DNA of 64,000 nt from Staphylotrichum longicolle (lineage: Eukaryota; Ascomycota; Sordariomycetes; Sordariales; Chaetomiaceae): positions 8,742,001 to 8,806,000 of the forward strand of contig JAHCVI010000001.1 in NCBI GenBank assembly GCA_019096155.1, in the 5' to 3' direction. Of this stretch, positions 45,868 through 55,928 are shown piece after piece; position 1 is the stretch's first letter; every line of letters begins with the position of its first letter. The notes beneath the pieces are model-generated. The model was given only the letters and a program-made list of their open reading frames with translations. It did not search any database and was not told the DNA's origin. The position numbers and the translations under genes were made by a program.

Positions 45868-46998
45868 TGACCGACCATCGGACCCCAACGGGGGACAGGT
45901 GTCAGGTGCATGTACAGTGCTGCTACTTGGAGATTCTGGCTGGGATGAGAATGTCGGACGGGGTAGACAACTAACCCTGCCGTGGAGGAGGTTCGGCGCA
46001 GGGAAGAAGGAGGCGGATCGAGACGCCGAAGGCGTGTAACGACTTCTTCGAGAGGGACAAGTCGCCTCAGCCGCTGCACTCATCGCGCGTCGGCCTCCCT
46101 GTTTTTCAATCGACTGTTACCGGGGGCAATACCTTACGCAGAGGCACGGGCTTGGGGGACCGCTACCCCGCCAATTACGTTGCGGGAAGCGTTGTGTGCG
46201 GTTATCTTTGTACACGTTGGACGAGAAGAATTCTTCACGGGGCTTGGGCGAGTTGGGTGTCTTCTAACGGGAACTGGAGTAAAAGGGGCCGACTTCCGGA
46301 TTTCAACTACTACAATGTGGGAGAGGAGGGGGAAGAGGGGCGGGTGTTCTGAGGTATTCTTAACCCCCCCACCCCCCTTTCGGTCCTGCTTGGGTGGAGG
46401 ACAAGAGGCAAGACGCGACCGGGTGAGGGCTTGGGGAGGGGGTAATGTGAACTTGGTGGATCCTGGGGGTTGGGCTGGGTTTGGCTTTTGCTGCGAGTCG
46501 GGCCTGTTGACAATACGGTTCTACTACCCTTATCTATTCCGTACAACTACCTAGCTATCTAGCGATTATTGACTGATGCAGGAGGCGTTTTCTTTCTCTG
46601 TGCGATTTGGGTTCTCGGGTGTGGGAGAGGACCGGGTGATCTGGAAGGACCGAAGAGGGGCTTGAACGGGGTATTTGGGTGAGATGGCTCAGGTTCACTC
46701 TGTACTGGGCCTGGCGCTGGGCTTTGTCGAGCCAGCGACGTGTTCGGGAGTCAACAACAGGAAAAGTCGTGGCGGGTTGTTGATGCGCTTTGGACTCGCA
46801 CTGCATCAAGTCCATTCCCCAGGATCCTTCAGGTCACTCCTGCAATGAAAACCATTTAATTGAAGCATCCTTTTTGGCTGCTCGAACCTGATCCCCTCGT
46901 TTTCGGCACCAACCATCACCACCGAGTCTCGTAGATTAACCATCTCTTCGGATAAAGAGGGCAAAAAGTGACGTGACCGAGATGTCAGCAAAAGGAAA
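45868..46998. other. 1.1 kb spacer between the BAH-PHD gene and the tRNA
   Basis: Contains a run of C around 46367-46378 and purine-rich patches, and no recognisable gene. The minus-strand sequence just beyond the tRNA 3' end has TTTT near 46990, a likely RNA polymerase III stop. Confidence 0.5.
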
Positions 46999-47076
46999 TG
47001 ACCGTGGCAGGGCTCGAACCTGCGATCCTCTGCGATTTTTGTAAAGCAGATGCCTTAACCACTGGGCCACACAGCC
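46999..47076 (-). tRNA. tRNA-Val (anticodon UAC) with a very short intron
   Basis: The minus strand folds as a tRNA: acceptor arms GGCTGTG and CACGGTC (two G-U pairs) with discriminator A, D arm GCC/GGC, anticodon stem TCTGC/GCAGA and T arm GCAGG-TTCGAGC-CCTGC. The internal A and B boxes (TGGCCCAGTGG, GGTTCGAGCCC) fit. The anticodon loop has five extra bases. Placing an AAAAT intron (47035-47039) between positions 37 and 38 gives the normal 7-nt loop TTTACAC and anticodon UAC. The mature tRNA would be 73 nt before CCA addition. Valine identity depends on this placement. Confidence 0.9.
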
Positions 47077-47252
47077 TTGAATGATTGGACAATTTTTGGC
47101 AAGAAGAGGTCTTGAGCCAACGCGCAATGCTGTCGATTCGCCTGATTGGCTGTCGTATCGTCTTGATGCAGTTCCCGAGCTCTCTTTGACAAAAAGTTCG
47201 GACCCTTCGTACATCGAGTTGAGCAACGCCCAAACCAAAGCACAAGCACATC

Positions 47253-48216
47253 ATGAGGGGCATCCGAGCTGCCAACAGCTTATTGCGCTGCAATGCGGCC
47301 ACTAGTGGACCCTTAAGGTTTGCAGGACACCACAAGGCCCTTCAGTCGTGATCAATGGCAAGCTAACCTTCTCGTCCGCAGGACGACACCGTCCTTGATC
47401 CAAACCCTCTCGAACCCGTCAGGGTGCCGCTCGACACCCCCATCCCACGCCGCCCCCGCAAGCCGCGCCCCATGGCAACCCCCAACATCCAGACCCTTCT
47501 CCCACACACCATCATGCCAGAAGAAGGGAAAGAACTCCAAATCCGCGGCCGCTCCCGCCAGCGCTGACGGCGCCGACCGCTCCTCCTCCTCCACCACCAC
47601 CAAAACCCCCGGGGCCGACCCCAACGACCCGGACGCGGCCAGCCCCTTCGACTTCACCGATCTGCAAACCGCCTTCTCGCGCACCGAGGCGCGCTACCTC
47701 GACGACCTCAAGAAGCTCCGCGGCGGCGGGCGCTTCAACGCCGACGCGCTGGGCGCGATCCCCGTGCAGCCGGACAAGAAGTCGCCGCAGACGTTCCCGC
47801 TGCGCGAGCTGGCGACGGTGGCGCCCCTGGGCGGGCGGCGGTGGAGCATCCTGGCCTTCGAGGAGGCGTCGGTCAAGCCCATCGTCAGCGCGGTGCAGCG
47901 GTCCGCCGAGTTCAACCAGCAGCCGCAGCGCAGCGAGGAGAACCCGCTCGAGCTGACCATGACGGTGGAGCCCGAGCGGGCGGACGCGCTGGCCAAGCGG
48001 GCCAAGGAGGTGTGCCAGGCGTGGCGGACCAAGGTGCGGGACGAGGCGCACAAGAGGGGGGAGATGCACAAGAAGTGGAAGGCGGACGGGGTGGTGCTGA
48101 GCGATGATTTGCATAAGCTGAAGGGGATGCTGCAGAAGTTGCAGGATGAGAGGATGAAGGCGATTTTGGCCAAGGAGAAGGAGGTCGTGGCGGCGATTAT
48201 GGCCAAGGGCGGTTGA
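47253..48216 (+). CDS. RRF1: Mitochondrial ribosome recycling factor
   Basis: RRF with EF-G2 splits mitochondrial ribosomes after termination. Exons are 47253-47317 and 47382-48216, coding 299 residues. The first exon gives MRGIRAANSLLRCNAATSGP, which with the following Arg/Ser/Pro-rich stretch (PFSHTPSCQKKGKNSK) forms a mitochondrial presequence. The core starts at SPFDFTDLQTAFSRTEARYL, with the three-helix bundle region DDLKKLRGGGRFNADALGAI. It includes FEEASVKPIVSAVQRS and ENPLELTMTVEPERADALAK, and ends LKGMLQKLQDERMKAILAKE. The frame beginning at 47320 is intron sequence reading into exon 2, so the two-exon model is preferred. It converges with another mitochondrial-type gene, 197 bp between stops. 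Confidence 0.92.
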
Positions 48217-48413
48217 GATGCCGTGTCAGAAAGGTGGGGATTGGTTGGGTAAGATAGAGTAAATGTGTGTGTTCTATATGGGACGATAGATACCTCTGTA
48301 CAAGTAGACTAAACAAAAAAAGACAACGGGACCGAGTTACATATTGTGTACACTGGAGATGAGCCCTTGTGACGCCACGCATCTCATCTTCTTGCCCTCC
48401 CACACTCTCTCGC

Positions 48414-49781
48414 TCATTTCCGGGCCTGAGCGGCAGGCTTGCCACCACCCTGCGCCGGCAGCAGCGAGAGCACCTTGTCCATAAACTTTTGCGAGTCCGC
48501 CGACATGTAGGTGAAAGACCGGGTGTGGTAGTTGGCCATCACGGCCTGGACGTTGCTGAGCTCGGCAAACTGTGTCGTCTCGTACTTGCCGCGGATCGCA
48601 ACGTCGACAATCGCCTTCTTGGCCGCGGCGTCGGGCCCGGCGATGCGCAGCTTGGGCTGGGCGCTCTCAATCCACGCCTTCTCCTCCTTGCTGTGCACAA
48701 AGATGGGCTTCTTCGCCTTGTACCGCTCCATGATGGCCTTGACGTCGGCCGTGACGCCCGAATCGGCGTTGAACGCCATGCCGCCCGTCATGAGGCGCAT
48801 CGTCCGCAGCGCCGTCTCGACCTGGCCGATGGGCGCGTCCGTCGCGAGGGCCGCGCCGTACCCGCTCAGCGAGTCGAGCGTCACCTTGGGGTCGAACCGC
48901 ACCACCTCGCCCTGCTCCAGCCGGTCAATCACCTCGCGCTCCGCGTCCGACCACCGCACCTTGCCCTGCCCGGGGCTGGTCTCCTTCTCCTTCCGCTTCT
49001 CCCGCCCGCCCGCAGCCCGCCCGCCGCGTCCACGCGCGCCCCCGCGCCCTCTCCTGCCGGCACCACCACCGACACCACCGAACCGCCCGGCACCCCTCGC
49101 CGTCGCCCCCCCGGCGCCGGCGCCAAACCGCGACTGGAACCCCCCGCGTCGACCAGCCCCAGCCCCAGCACCACCAGCCCCGGCCCCGGCCCCAGCTGAC
49201 GCCCCGAACCCAAAGCGCGGCCGCCGCAGCTGCGCCCCGGGCCCCGCGTCCCCGCCGGGAGCCGCGGCGCGCCCGCCCGCCAGGCCAAACGCCGTCCGGC
49301 CGCGGAACCCGCCGCGCAGGCTGCGCACGTTGAGGACCCTAGGCCCGCCGGGGCCGGCAGCGGCGCCGCCGCCGTCGGACGGCGAGACGCGCAGCGAGCG
49401 GGCGTCGATGCCACCGCCGCTACGTGTGCTGCTGCTGCTGCTGTTGTTGTTGCTGTTGTTGTTGGATGGGAGGCCGGGGATTTCGTCGAGGCCGCCTTTG
49501 TTCGGGGATGTATTATTGCTGTTGCTGCTGCTGGCAGGGGCGCCTTCGGAGCGGGAGTTGCGGCGCTTGTTGAGCTGGGTGAGTTTCTCGACGGCGGCGG
49601 TTTGGGAGCCGTTCGACTTGGTGGTGTTGTTATTGCTGCTGCTGCTGTTGTTCTCGGCAGGGCGGGAGGTGGTGGTCGAGAAGTTGAAGAAGGAGGCGGG
49701 TGTTGGCGTGCTGATTGGGGTCAGGAGGGCCCGGTGGCTGCCGGCGCGCCCGAGGGCGGACCGGAGGGCATGCCGGTTCAT
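48414..49781 (-). CDS. Uncharacterised mitochondrial-type protein with Gly/Ala/Arg-rich middle
   Basis: This is a single exon of 455 residues that I do not recognise by name. The start MNRHALRSALGRAGSHRALL is basic and Ser/Thr-rich with FFNFSTTTSR, like a mitochondrial presequence with a cleavage region. Residues about 45-130 are Ser/Asn-rich, coded partly by CAG/GTT-type triplet repeats. Residues about 140-290 are dominated by Gly, Ala and Arg with RGG/RGRGG clusters, as in RNA-binding disordered regions. The C-terminal 165 residues are a normal globular domain: KVRWSDAEREVIDRLEQGEV, RTMRLMTGGMAFNADSGVTA, KKPIFVHSKEEKAWIESAQP and a last helix before LLPAQGGGKPA. This tail seems conserved in fungi, possibly as a mitochondrial ribosome or RNA-associated factor, but that is inference. 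Its neighbour is mitochondrial RRF1, in convergent orientation. Confidence 0.75.
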   Translation of the reverse strand: MNRHALRSALGRAGSHRALLTPISTPTPASFFNFSTTTSRPAENNSSSSNNNTTKSNGSQTAAVEKLTQLNKRRNSRSEGAPASSSNSNNTSPNKGGLDEIPGLPSNNNSNNNSSSSSTRSGGGIDARSLRVSPSDGGGAAAGPGGPRVLNVRSLRGGFRGRTAFGLAGGRAAAPGGDAGPGAQLRRPRFGFGASAGAGAGAGGAGAGAGRRGGFQSRFGAGAGGATARGAGRFGGVGGGAGRRGRGGARGRGGRAAGGREKRKEKETSPGQGKVRWSDAEREVIDRLEQGEVVRFDPKVTLDSLSGYGAALATDAPIGQVETALRTMRLMTGGMAFNADSGVTADVKAIMERYKAKKPIFVHSKEEKAWIESAQPKLRIAGPDAAAKKAIVDVAIRGKYETTQFAELSNVQAVMANYHTRSFTYMSADSQKFMDKVLSLLPAQGGGKPAAQARK

Positions 49782-50428
49782 GGTAGCTGTTGGAATTGTG
49801 TCGATGACCCCGCGATGGAGCGACGTGAAAGGCGTTGTTCTCGACTGGAGGTCGGTTCGAGCGGTCGGTCGTTGGTCGGCCTTTGGAGCGAAAATGGATG
49901 CACGTTCGGGTTGAAAATGTTGGAGGTGGTGTGATTGGTCAATTGGCTGGATGGTGGGGCCGAGCTTTGGGACCGTAGACTATCGAGGGGGTTGCTTGGG
50001 CAGCTTGGAGCACGCAACCTTCAGCGGGCAACCTTAGGACGCGCAGAATTCTGGCCGTAGCTTGTGCATTGTCTGAGATGGATCAAGATTGATGATCCAA
50101 AACAAATAGCTGCAAAGCACCCAGTTTCAAAAGTTGTCTCTTCATTCTTGGGAATTTACGGCCGATCTAGACAAAACGAAAGTTGTTGCCAAAAAGTTCA
50201 GTTTCTGACCGTGACTAACGTTACCTTGAACAAACCTTCAACATGCTCGCTTTAGCTTTCTGTCAATGAGCACAGAAGCTTTAAACCTGAACCCTTAATG
50301 TCATTTTGGCGAAGGAGAAAAATTGGTTGAGAACCTGAAGATAGCTGCTGGCAACCTGGAGCTGCTCTCTCCTCCTGGTCGTGTTGGGTGGAGTACACCG
50401 TCGCCAAAACACCACAAAAAAGGAGTGG

Positions 50429-50558
50429 AGACGCAAAAACATACAACACCGAGGATTCGCTGGTCGTCACCGACCCAACTACTGATTCGGCTCTCACGCG
50501 TTTGACTAGGGGAGAGCGGACGGGATCCCGTATTTTCGTGCGGATATGGTAGTATGTG
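50429..50558 (+). repeat. Diverged duplicated fragment, copy A
   Basis: This 130-bp block aligns without gaps to 51358-51487 at about 107/130 identical positions by eye. Both copies translate in the same frame to KTYNTEDS-x-VVTD-xx-TDSA and RGERTGSR; copy A is closed by a TAG in the frame right after the conserved Trp. Confidence 0.85.
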
Positions 50559-51357
50559 ACAGAAAAGAGCAAAGGAGGGCTTGATAAAGGGGGCAGAGAC
50601 GGGATGATTGGAGACCGGGCACAGGTTCGCGGTGGACTCGCGGAATCCACGGGGTTAACTGTAAACTCGACTTCAGGGATGCACTCTATGAAGGGATCCA
50701 TTCAGATGAGAGCTAAGGAGACCACTAGAAGCTAAATCACACATGATGGCCCTGTCAAGTAAGTGTTCACACACCCACCTCGGGTATGCGATGCTTGTCT
50801 TGGAAACCAGTCTATCAACTAGTGTCTGTTCCCTTTTCAATTCACTACGCCAGCCCTACTGTGTACTTCATGATGCCCTCAATAAGGTATCTGACTTGAA
50901 ACGCAAAGATTGTCAGCTCAGACGACAACGTGCCTACCCGAGACATGCCTTCGCCGGTCTGGCCCATGGGACGACACACTTCCACAGAACCGGCGTAGGA
51001 AAAACAAGGACCCCAGTTTTGTCTAGAAATATCTATAGGTTGTTTATATGCCCAATATTAGGTATTAATGATCTAGGGTGACTTTCGAGCCTGTCAAGTA
51101 AGTTCTGACAGTCGACAAGGCATTGTTGTTGAAGCAGTCAGTCAGGGGTAGCTCTACGGCATCCGACCCGTCCCTCAGTAAGATGAAGAAAACAACCTAC
51201 TTTCATCTAACAGTCTGGTACTACCAATGAATGTGTCATGCCGATGGGGAATCCTGCACGGGTTGAAAGTCAAACCTGCAACGCCGTTTTACGCTGTAAG
51301 GCCTGACTGTTCCCATCCGTCTCCACCTCGGGCCCCGCTCCAGGTGGACGGGAAAAA

Positions 51358-51487
51358 AGAGACAAAAACATACAACACCGAGGATTCCCCAGTCGTCACC
51401 GACCTGAGTACTGATTCGGCGGTCGCCAGTTTATCTAGGGGAGAGCGGACGGGATCCCGAGTTTTCTGGCACCTATGGTCGTATGTG
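51358..51487 (+). repeat. Diverged duplicated fragment, copy B
   Basis: Second copy of the 130-bp block. Here the frame is open from 51227 to 51559 and reads KTYNTEDSPVVTDLSTDSAV then SRGERTGSRVFWHLWSYVFG. I do not recognise the family. It is probably a remnant of a duplicated gene or element. Confidence 0.85.
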
Positions 51488-51879
51488 TTTGGAGACGAGG
51501 AAGAGGTGACTGATAAGCAGGCCGGTCACATATTGCTGTGCTCGGCGTGGGGTCTGTGAAGGGTCACGAGGAGCTGATCCACGGACTCATCCTCGGCGAC
51601 GGAAGACTAGGTGCCAAGCCGAGAGCAGTGCAGATGGTACGATTCCTGCTCCATCCAGCCGATCAGATCGGATCAGATCATCGGGACGAAATCTCGAAAG
51701 GACACTGATTGATACTGTAGCAGTGGGACGCCCGCTCATGATCAGCGGACGTCTTACCGGGGACGTGAGTTGTCAGGTTGCAGAGTACTCTGCCAGATAT
51801 TGGGTCTGCTGCAGCTAGGAGCGGTGCCTGCATGTCTCCCGGTGGCGACATTGCAGAGCCTAAATGCGCTCGAGATGCG

Positions 51880-52583
51880 CTAGAAGCTCTCTAGATGCAG
51901 CCAATCTACCTGGCGCCCGGTAAGCGAATAACGGCTTTCCAAGCGCCGGCACTTGAGTCTGCGAGGGCTGCTGGCGACGTGCGAAGAGGAGGGCTGGGCG
52001 GGAGCGAGTGAGGTCTCCTCGGCACGTCTTTCCGACTTCCCATGTTGCTCGAAAGCCTGCTTCGCGCGGTGGTGTGGGCAGGAGGGTAGGTGTGGTAGTT
52101 CGGCCACCAGCTTGTTGCCGTTACAGACTAGCTGCTTCAACGGTCCGATGTGTCGACCAAAACCATAGAACGCAGGCTCCATGACGAACCCTGGAGCAGG
52201 TTGTATACGCCTGCCTCGCCGTTCATGTAGCAAGACGCAATGATACTGTATCTGGTAAGCGCTAGCTTGGGGGCCTGGTTGGAGTAGAGTACCGTGTTGC
52301 CTTTCCAACTCAATCCACTCCGGATAAACATTCCGATAATGCCCTGGTGGTATGCCGGTGAGCCGTGTCTCGGAAGGGCCGTCTCGGCACCAACACCGGC
52401 CCCGGCAAGCTCGGCCCCGATCCATGGATGCAGAGAGGACAGACAGGGCGCCATGTCATTCCGGACCGACACGTAATGCGTGGAGACGACATTGAATGCG
52501 ACATTGGTGAGGAACAGATCGCCTGTCAGCCGCCACTTATTTTCTCGTGAGAGCGGAATCCAATGCCGTCCCCAAACGATCAC
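51880..52583 (-). pseudogene. Possible broken or unrecognised gene in two overlapping minus-strand frames
   Basis: Two minus-strand frames overlap: 52137-52583 (148 codons) and 51880-52425 (181 codons). The first reads like a normal protein (NKWRLTGDLFLTNVAFNVVS, SPAYHQGIIGMFIRSGLSWK, YSIIASCYMNGEAGVYNLLQ). It stops shortly after GSSWSLRSMVLV, while the other frame continues with a plausible EPAFYGFGRHIGPLKQLVCN at that point. A frame change near 52150-52200 would join them. I do not recognise a family, and there is no clear start. It may equally be chance; treat as low confidence. Confidence 0.3.
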
Positions 52584-55500
52584 CAGTAGATCAATCGCTG
52601 GAGGTGTGGGAGGCTATCCTCTCGCCCATGCTTCGCCTGTGCTGCCGTCTCGCCTCGGGACGGGAGGTGTCGCTCCATTGGGTGTGCAGCCGGGTGCATG
52701 TGACCAGGGAAGGGAGGGCTTGGCCAGATGAGGCTCTCTTTAACGTCGCATTACCCAAAGATGTTGCGGTATGGGGCCGTAGGAAAGAAGGGAGACCCAG
52801 GCAGCTAGGAGGACAGGAGGGCACCAACTCGGGACCCGGTTTAATTCAGTGCGTGCCGAAATGCAACCCATAGCCGAAGCTGCGAAGTACGAAGAGGGCG
52901 GACAAGGTGGTGGCCGATCCCGAGGATTACCCAACCGGGCAAGGTGGTGAGGGTGCCCATATGGTCGTCGCATGAACATGAACTTGGCATGAAAACGCAG
53001 CTTCGCGACCGGATATCCCGAGGTTGTCGACGGGAAATGACTGTGCTTGTCTGGTTGCTGGGTTTGCGGAGTGTTGTTGATCGATTGACAGTGGAGGAGA
53101 CCCAATGCGCTTCCAGCACATTTGAACCGCTTGGCCGGTCATTCAGTCTGGGAAGATTGAAAACCTGCCCTCCAATGTCGTTGACATGGTTGCTCTCAAG
53201 TCTGAGCATTTCAAGCAAACCCATCCATGGAAGTTCAAACCGTTTGCAGGGACCTGAGCTTGGCGCTGGAAGGAACAAGGGCAGGGGCCATTGGCGGAAA
53301 ACACGAGAACACGTGCGACGCCACCCCCGGAACCAGCGCGCCACAGCCGAAACATTTGGTTGTTGTCGGGTGTGGGTCAATCTGTTCGCCCTCGTCACCC
53401 CACAAATTGCCAATTTTCGAGAAGGCTTCGAAGGGATGGCGCTGCGGAAGGCGCACAGAAGCTTGCTTCACCAAATTTCTCCGATTTGCTCCAGGCAGCC
53501 AGAGGTTTCACCAGCCCGAAATTCACCGACCATTCAACGCGACATGGAATAACATGCCCGACGGCAGATTGCCATGGTGTCCGTGTGGAATCCGTGGCCT
53601 TTACGCACCTGTCTTTCCCAGGGTGTGCATGCAGTCCCGACGCTCCGACCAGGGCACCGGGTTGAGTGCCGCTAGCTTCCTCTGATGGATGGATCCAACA
53701 GCTGAGCTCTTGACCGACGTTCTTCCGCGATGCATTGCCCATTTGCCCTCTCCGCCCAACAGATCTCGGATCCCCAGTGCCACGGAGAATGCCGCCGATA
53801 GGAAGTCCGGTTGGGCCTGCTGACCCATTCCATCACGCAGCTTGTCCCGAAAGCCCGCCCTTCATCCGACGTGCTGCCGGAGTCTCCATCAGGTCTCTCG
53901 CTTGAAGCTGAGATGGAGACACCAAGACTTGCTGTCGGCCCTACCCAGTTCTGCCGGCCCTGTCTGAGACTTGCGCTGTTGCGTACGAAGTACACGGCAT
54001 GTAAGCGCCCGGCGCGGAACCAGAGATCGACAACACACTGAGCCATTCCGACTTATGCATGGCGCTAAGGTGCGGGTTGCGGCCAGATGCCACAGCCCTC
54101 CCCATCGCGCGCCCATATCAGAGCCGTGATATTGTGGTATAAGAGCGCGGCAAGGTCGTCGCTAACCATCCCCAGGCACAGGTCCACAGAAAGTGACCAG
54201 ATCGTGCTGCACTGGGGTCAGCCAATCCGCCTTGCCAGGGTCGCCCTGTCAAGGAACTCGGCCCGGAGTGCCGTCCCAGGAGACAGCACCGCCGAATCCG
54301 ATAAGGGCGTCTTCCCCACGATTACCCAGTTTTTGCAAAACCTCGATTCTTGATTCGATCTCTGCCATGTTTCGTCATCTCTCGGCTCTCGAACTCGAGA
54401 GCAGACCCATTCTGCCGGCTGGCATGCCGTGCTGATCAGCACTCAACGAGTGGGCTCGTGTTTCTTGGTGCTTCTTGGGCCAAGTGCTGGCGAGAGTTGA
54501 CATGTCTGCGTTCGAAGTGCCGCCGTTTGCGGGCGGCTGAGATTCCATCGCACACAGCCGAAACAAGATGGTTGTCAGCAGCTGCCTGTACGGCAATGTG
54601 CCGCTTCTCCAGAAAGTTACCCACAAGAGCAAAACATCAAGGGGAGTGGGCGATTGCTTCCTGGTCTTCATGCCACTTATGAAGGGTTCAAACCATCAAG
54701 CCCCCTTGCGCCAAGCCGGGCTTCACATCTCGTTGACAGGGGTGAGGCGGTTACTCTAAATTTCGCTCTTGGTTAGCTAGCGCGCTGAGAGGCAAGTTTC
54801 TGACGGAGACGCCGTTTTCTTGCTGGGGTTCTCGTCATCGCCACGCTTGAATGATCGGCAGAGCCTAGCTACATCTTTACAAAAGACGCAGTGCCTGGGC
54901 CGTGGCCCAATGCTCTTACACTCGCCTCGGACCGCTGCCACACACGGCCGCCTCACGGCACTAAGCCTTGAGCGCCCGTTCACCTTCCTGTCTCAGCGGG
55001 AAGAGTTTTCTCAGAGCCAACATCCAGACCTGGCATCACTGCTGATTCGGACGTCAGGGAGACAGCCCCCAGACACCGTTTCCCATCCACAAGACAGGGC
55101 ACTTGCTTGGCGCTTGGGATGCAACCAGATGGCCCCGAGCTTGGCCTGGGGAACCCACGTCTCTGTTCCCACCCCACTCGGCCGAACTGCCCTTTGCTGG
55201 ATGCCAGAGCATGCGCTTTATGCAATAACTGTGTGGGTTACCCAACCCTGGCCGTGTCAAACGATGCTACCGCTCACACGGTCCGTCCCTACCGATGGGG
55301 CTATTTCCACCCGAGGGCAATAATCAAAAGGAATCGACGGACGAAGCCGTCAAGCCACGCCTCTGCCCTGAACACTCCCAGGAGGGGGATCCCTCTCCAG
55401 TCCCACTCCCCCCATGGTGCGGCAACTTTCGGGGCACCCCTTGTCTAGGCTGCCCCATGCCGCCAGATCCATGGTTTGATCGAGGTGACCTGAACCATGA

Positions 55501-55928
55501 GTATCTTTCGTGTGTTCCGTCTCCCACAAGATCCATCTTTCCATTGTCCCTCCTCCCCACGGTGCCCCCATTCTCACCTCGCCAGGGCCAGGCTCCGTTC
55601 ATCCCGGGAGATCCTCCTCATGAGACCGTTTTCATATCACACGGGTAATGTTCGGGAAGGGTAGCTCCAGCTTCTGGAGCACCCCCCCTCCCCCGGGCTG
55701 CCGTTAACTTATATACGTTTCCTTGTCTCCTTGCATCCCGGTGTTCTCTCTTGGAGACAAGACATTCCATGACAGCTGTGCTGTGGCTTTCCCATACCGG
55801 CATCACACTCCTTACCCCGGGTTTCCCCTGTCCCAGTCTCGCCCACACCAGAGCCAGGGCTGTCACAGCTGTCCGCTCGCGGCCCGTCTACACCGCTTCC
55901 AGTAGAGCATTTTAGAGCAGGAATCAAA

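Larger units (their letters stand above)
49782..55928. other. 6.1 kb gene-poor, repeat-containing region
   Basis: This is the longest stretch without a recognisable gene. It has AT-richer islands (50.05-50.35 and 50.75-51.25 kb), a diverged duplicated 130-bp coding fragment (50429-50558 and 51358-51487), and two adjoining minus-strand frames at 51880-52583 that look like a broken gene. From 53 to 55.9 kb there are only mixed, overlapping frames and the promoter and leader of the GH3 gene. It may be a degraded accessory island. No transposase, reverse transcriptase or terminal repeats were seen. Confidence 0.5.

Noticed and set aside
47320..47381. Upstream start for RRF1 at 47320
   Set aside because: This is intron sequence continuing into exon 2; the ATG at 47253 with a GT-AG intron gives a better presequence.
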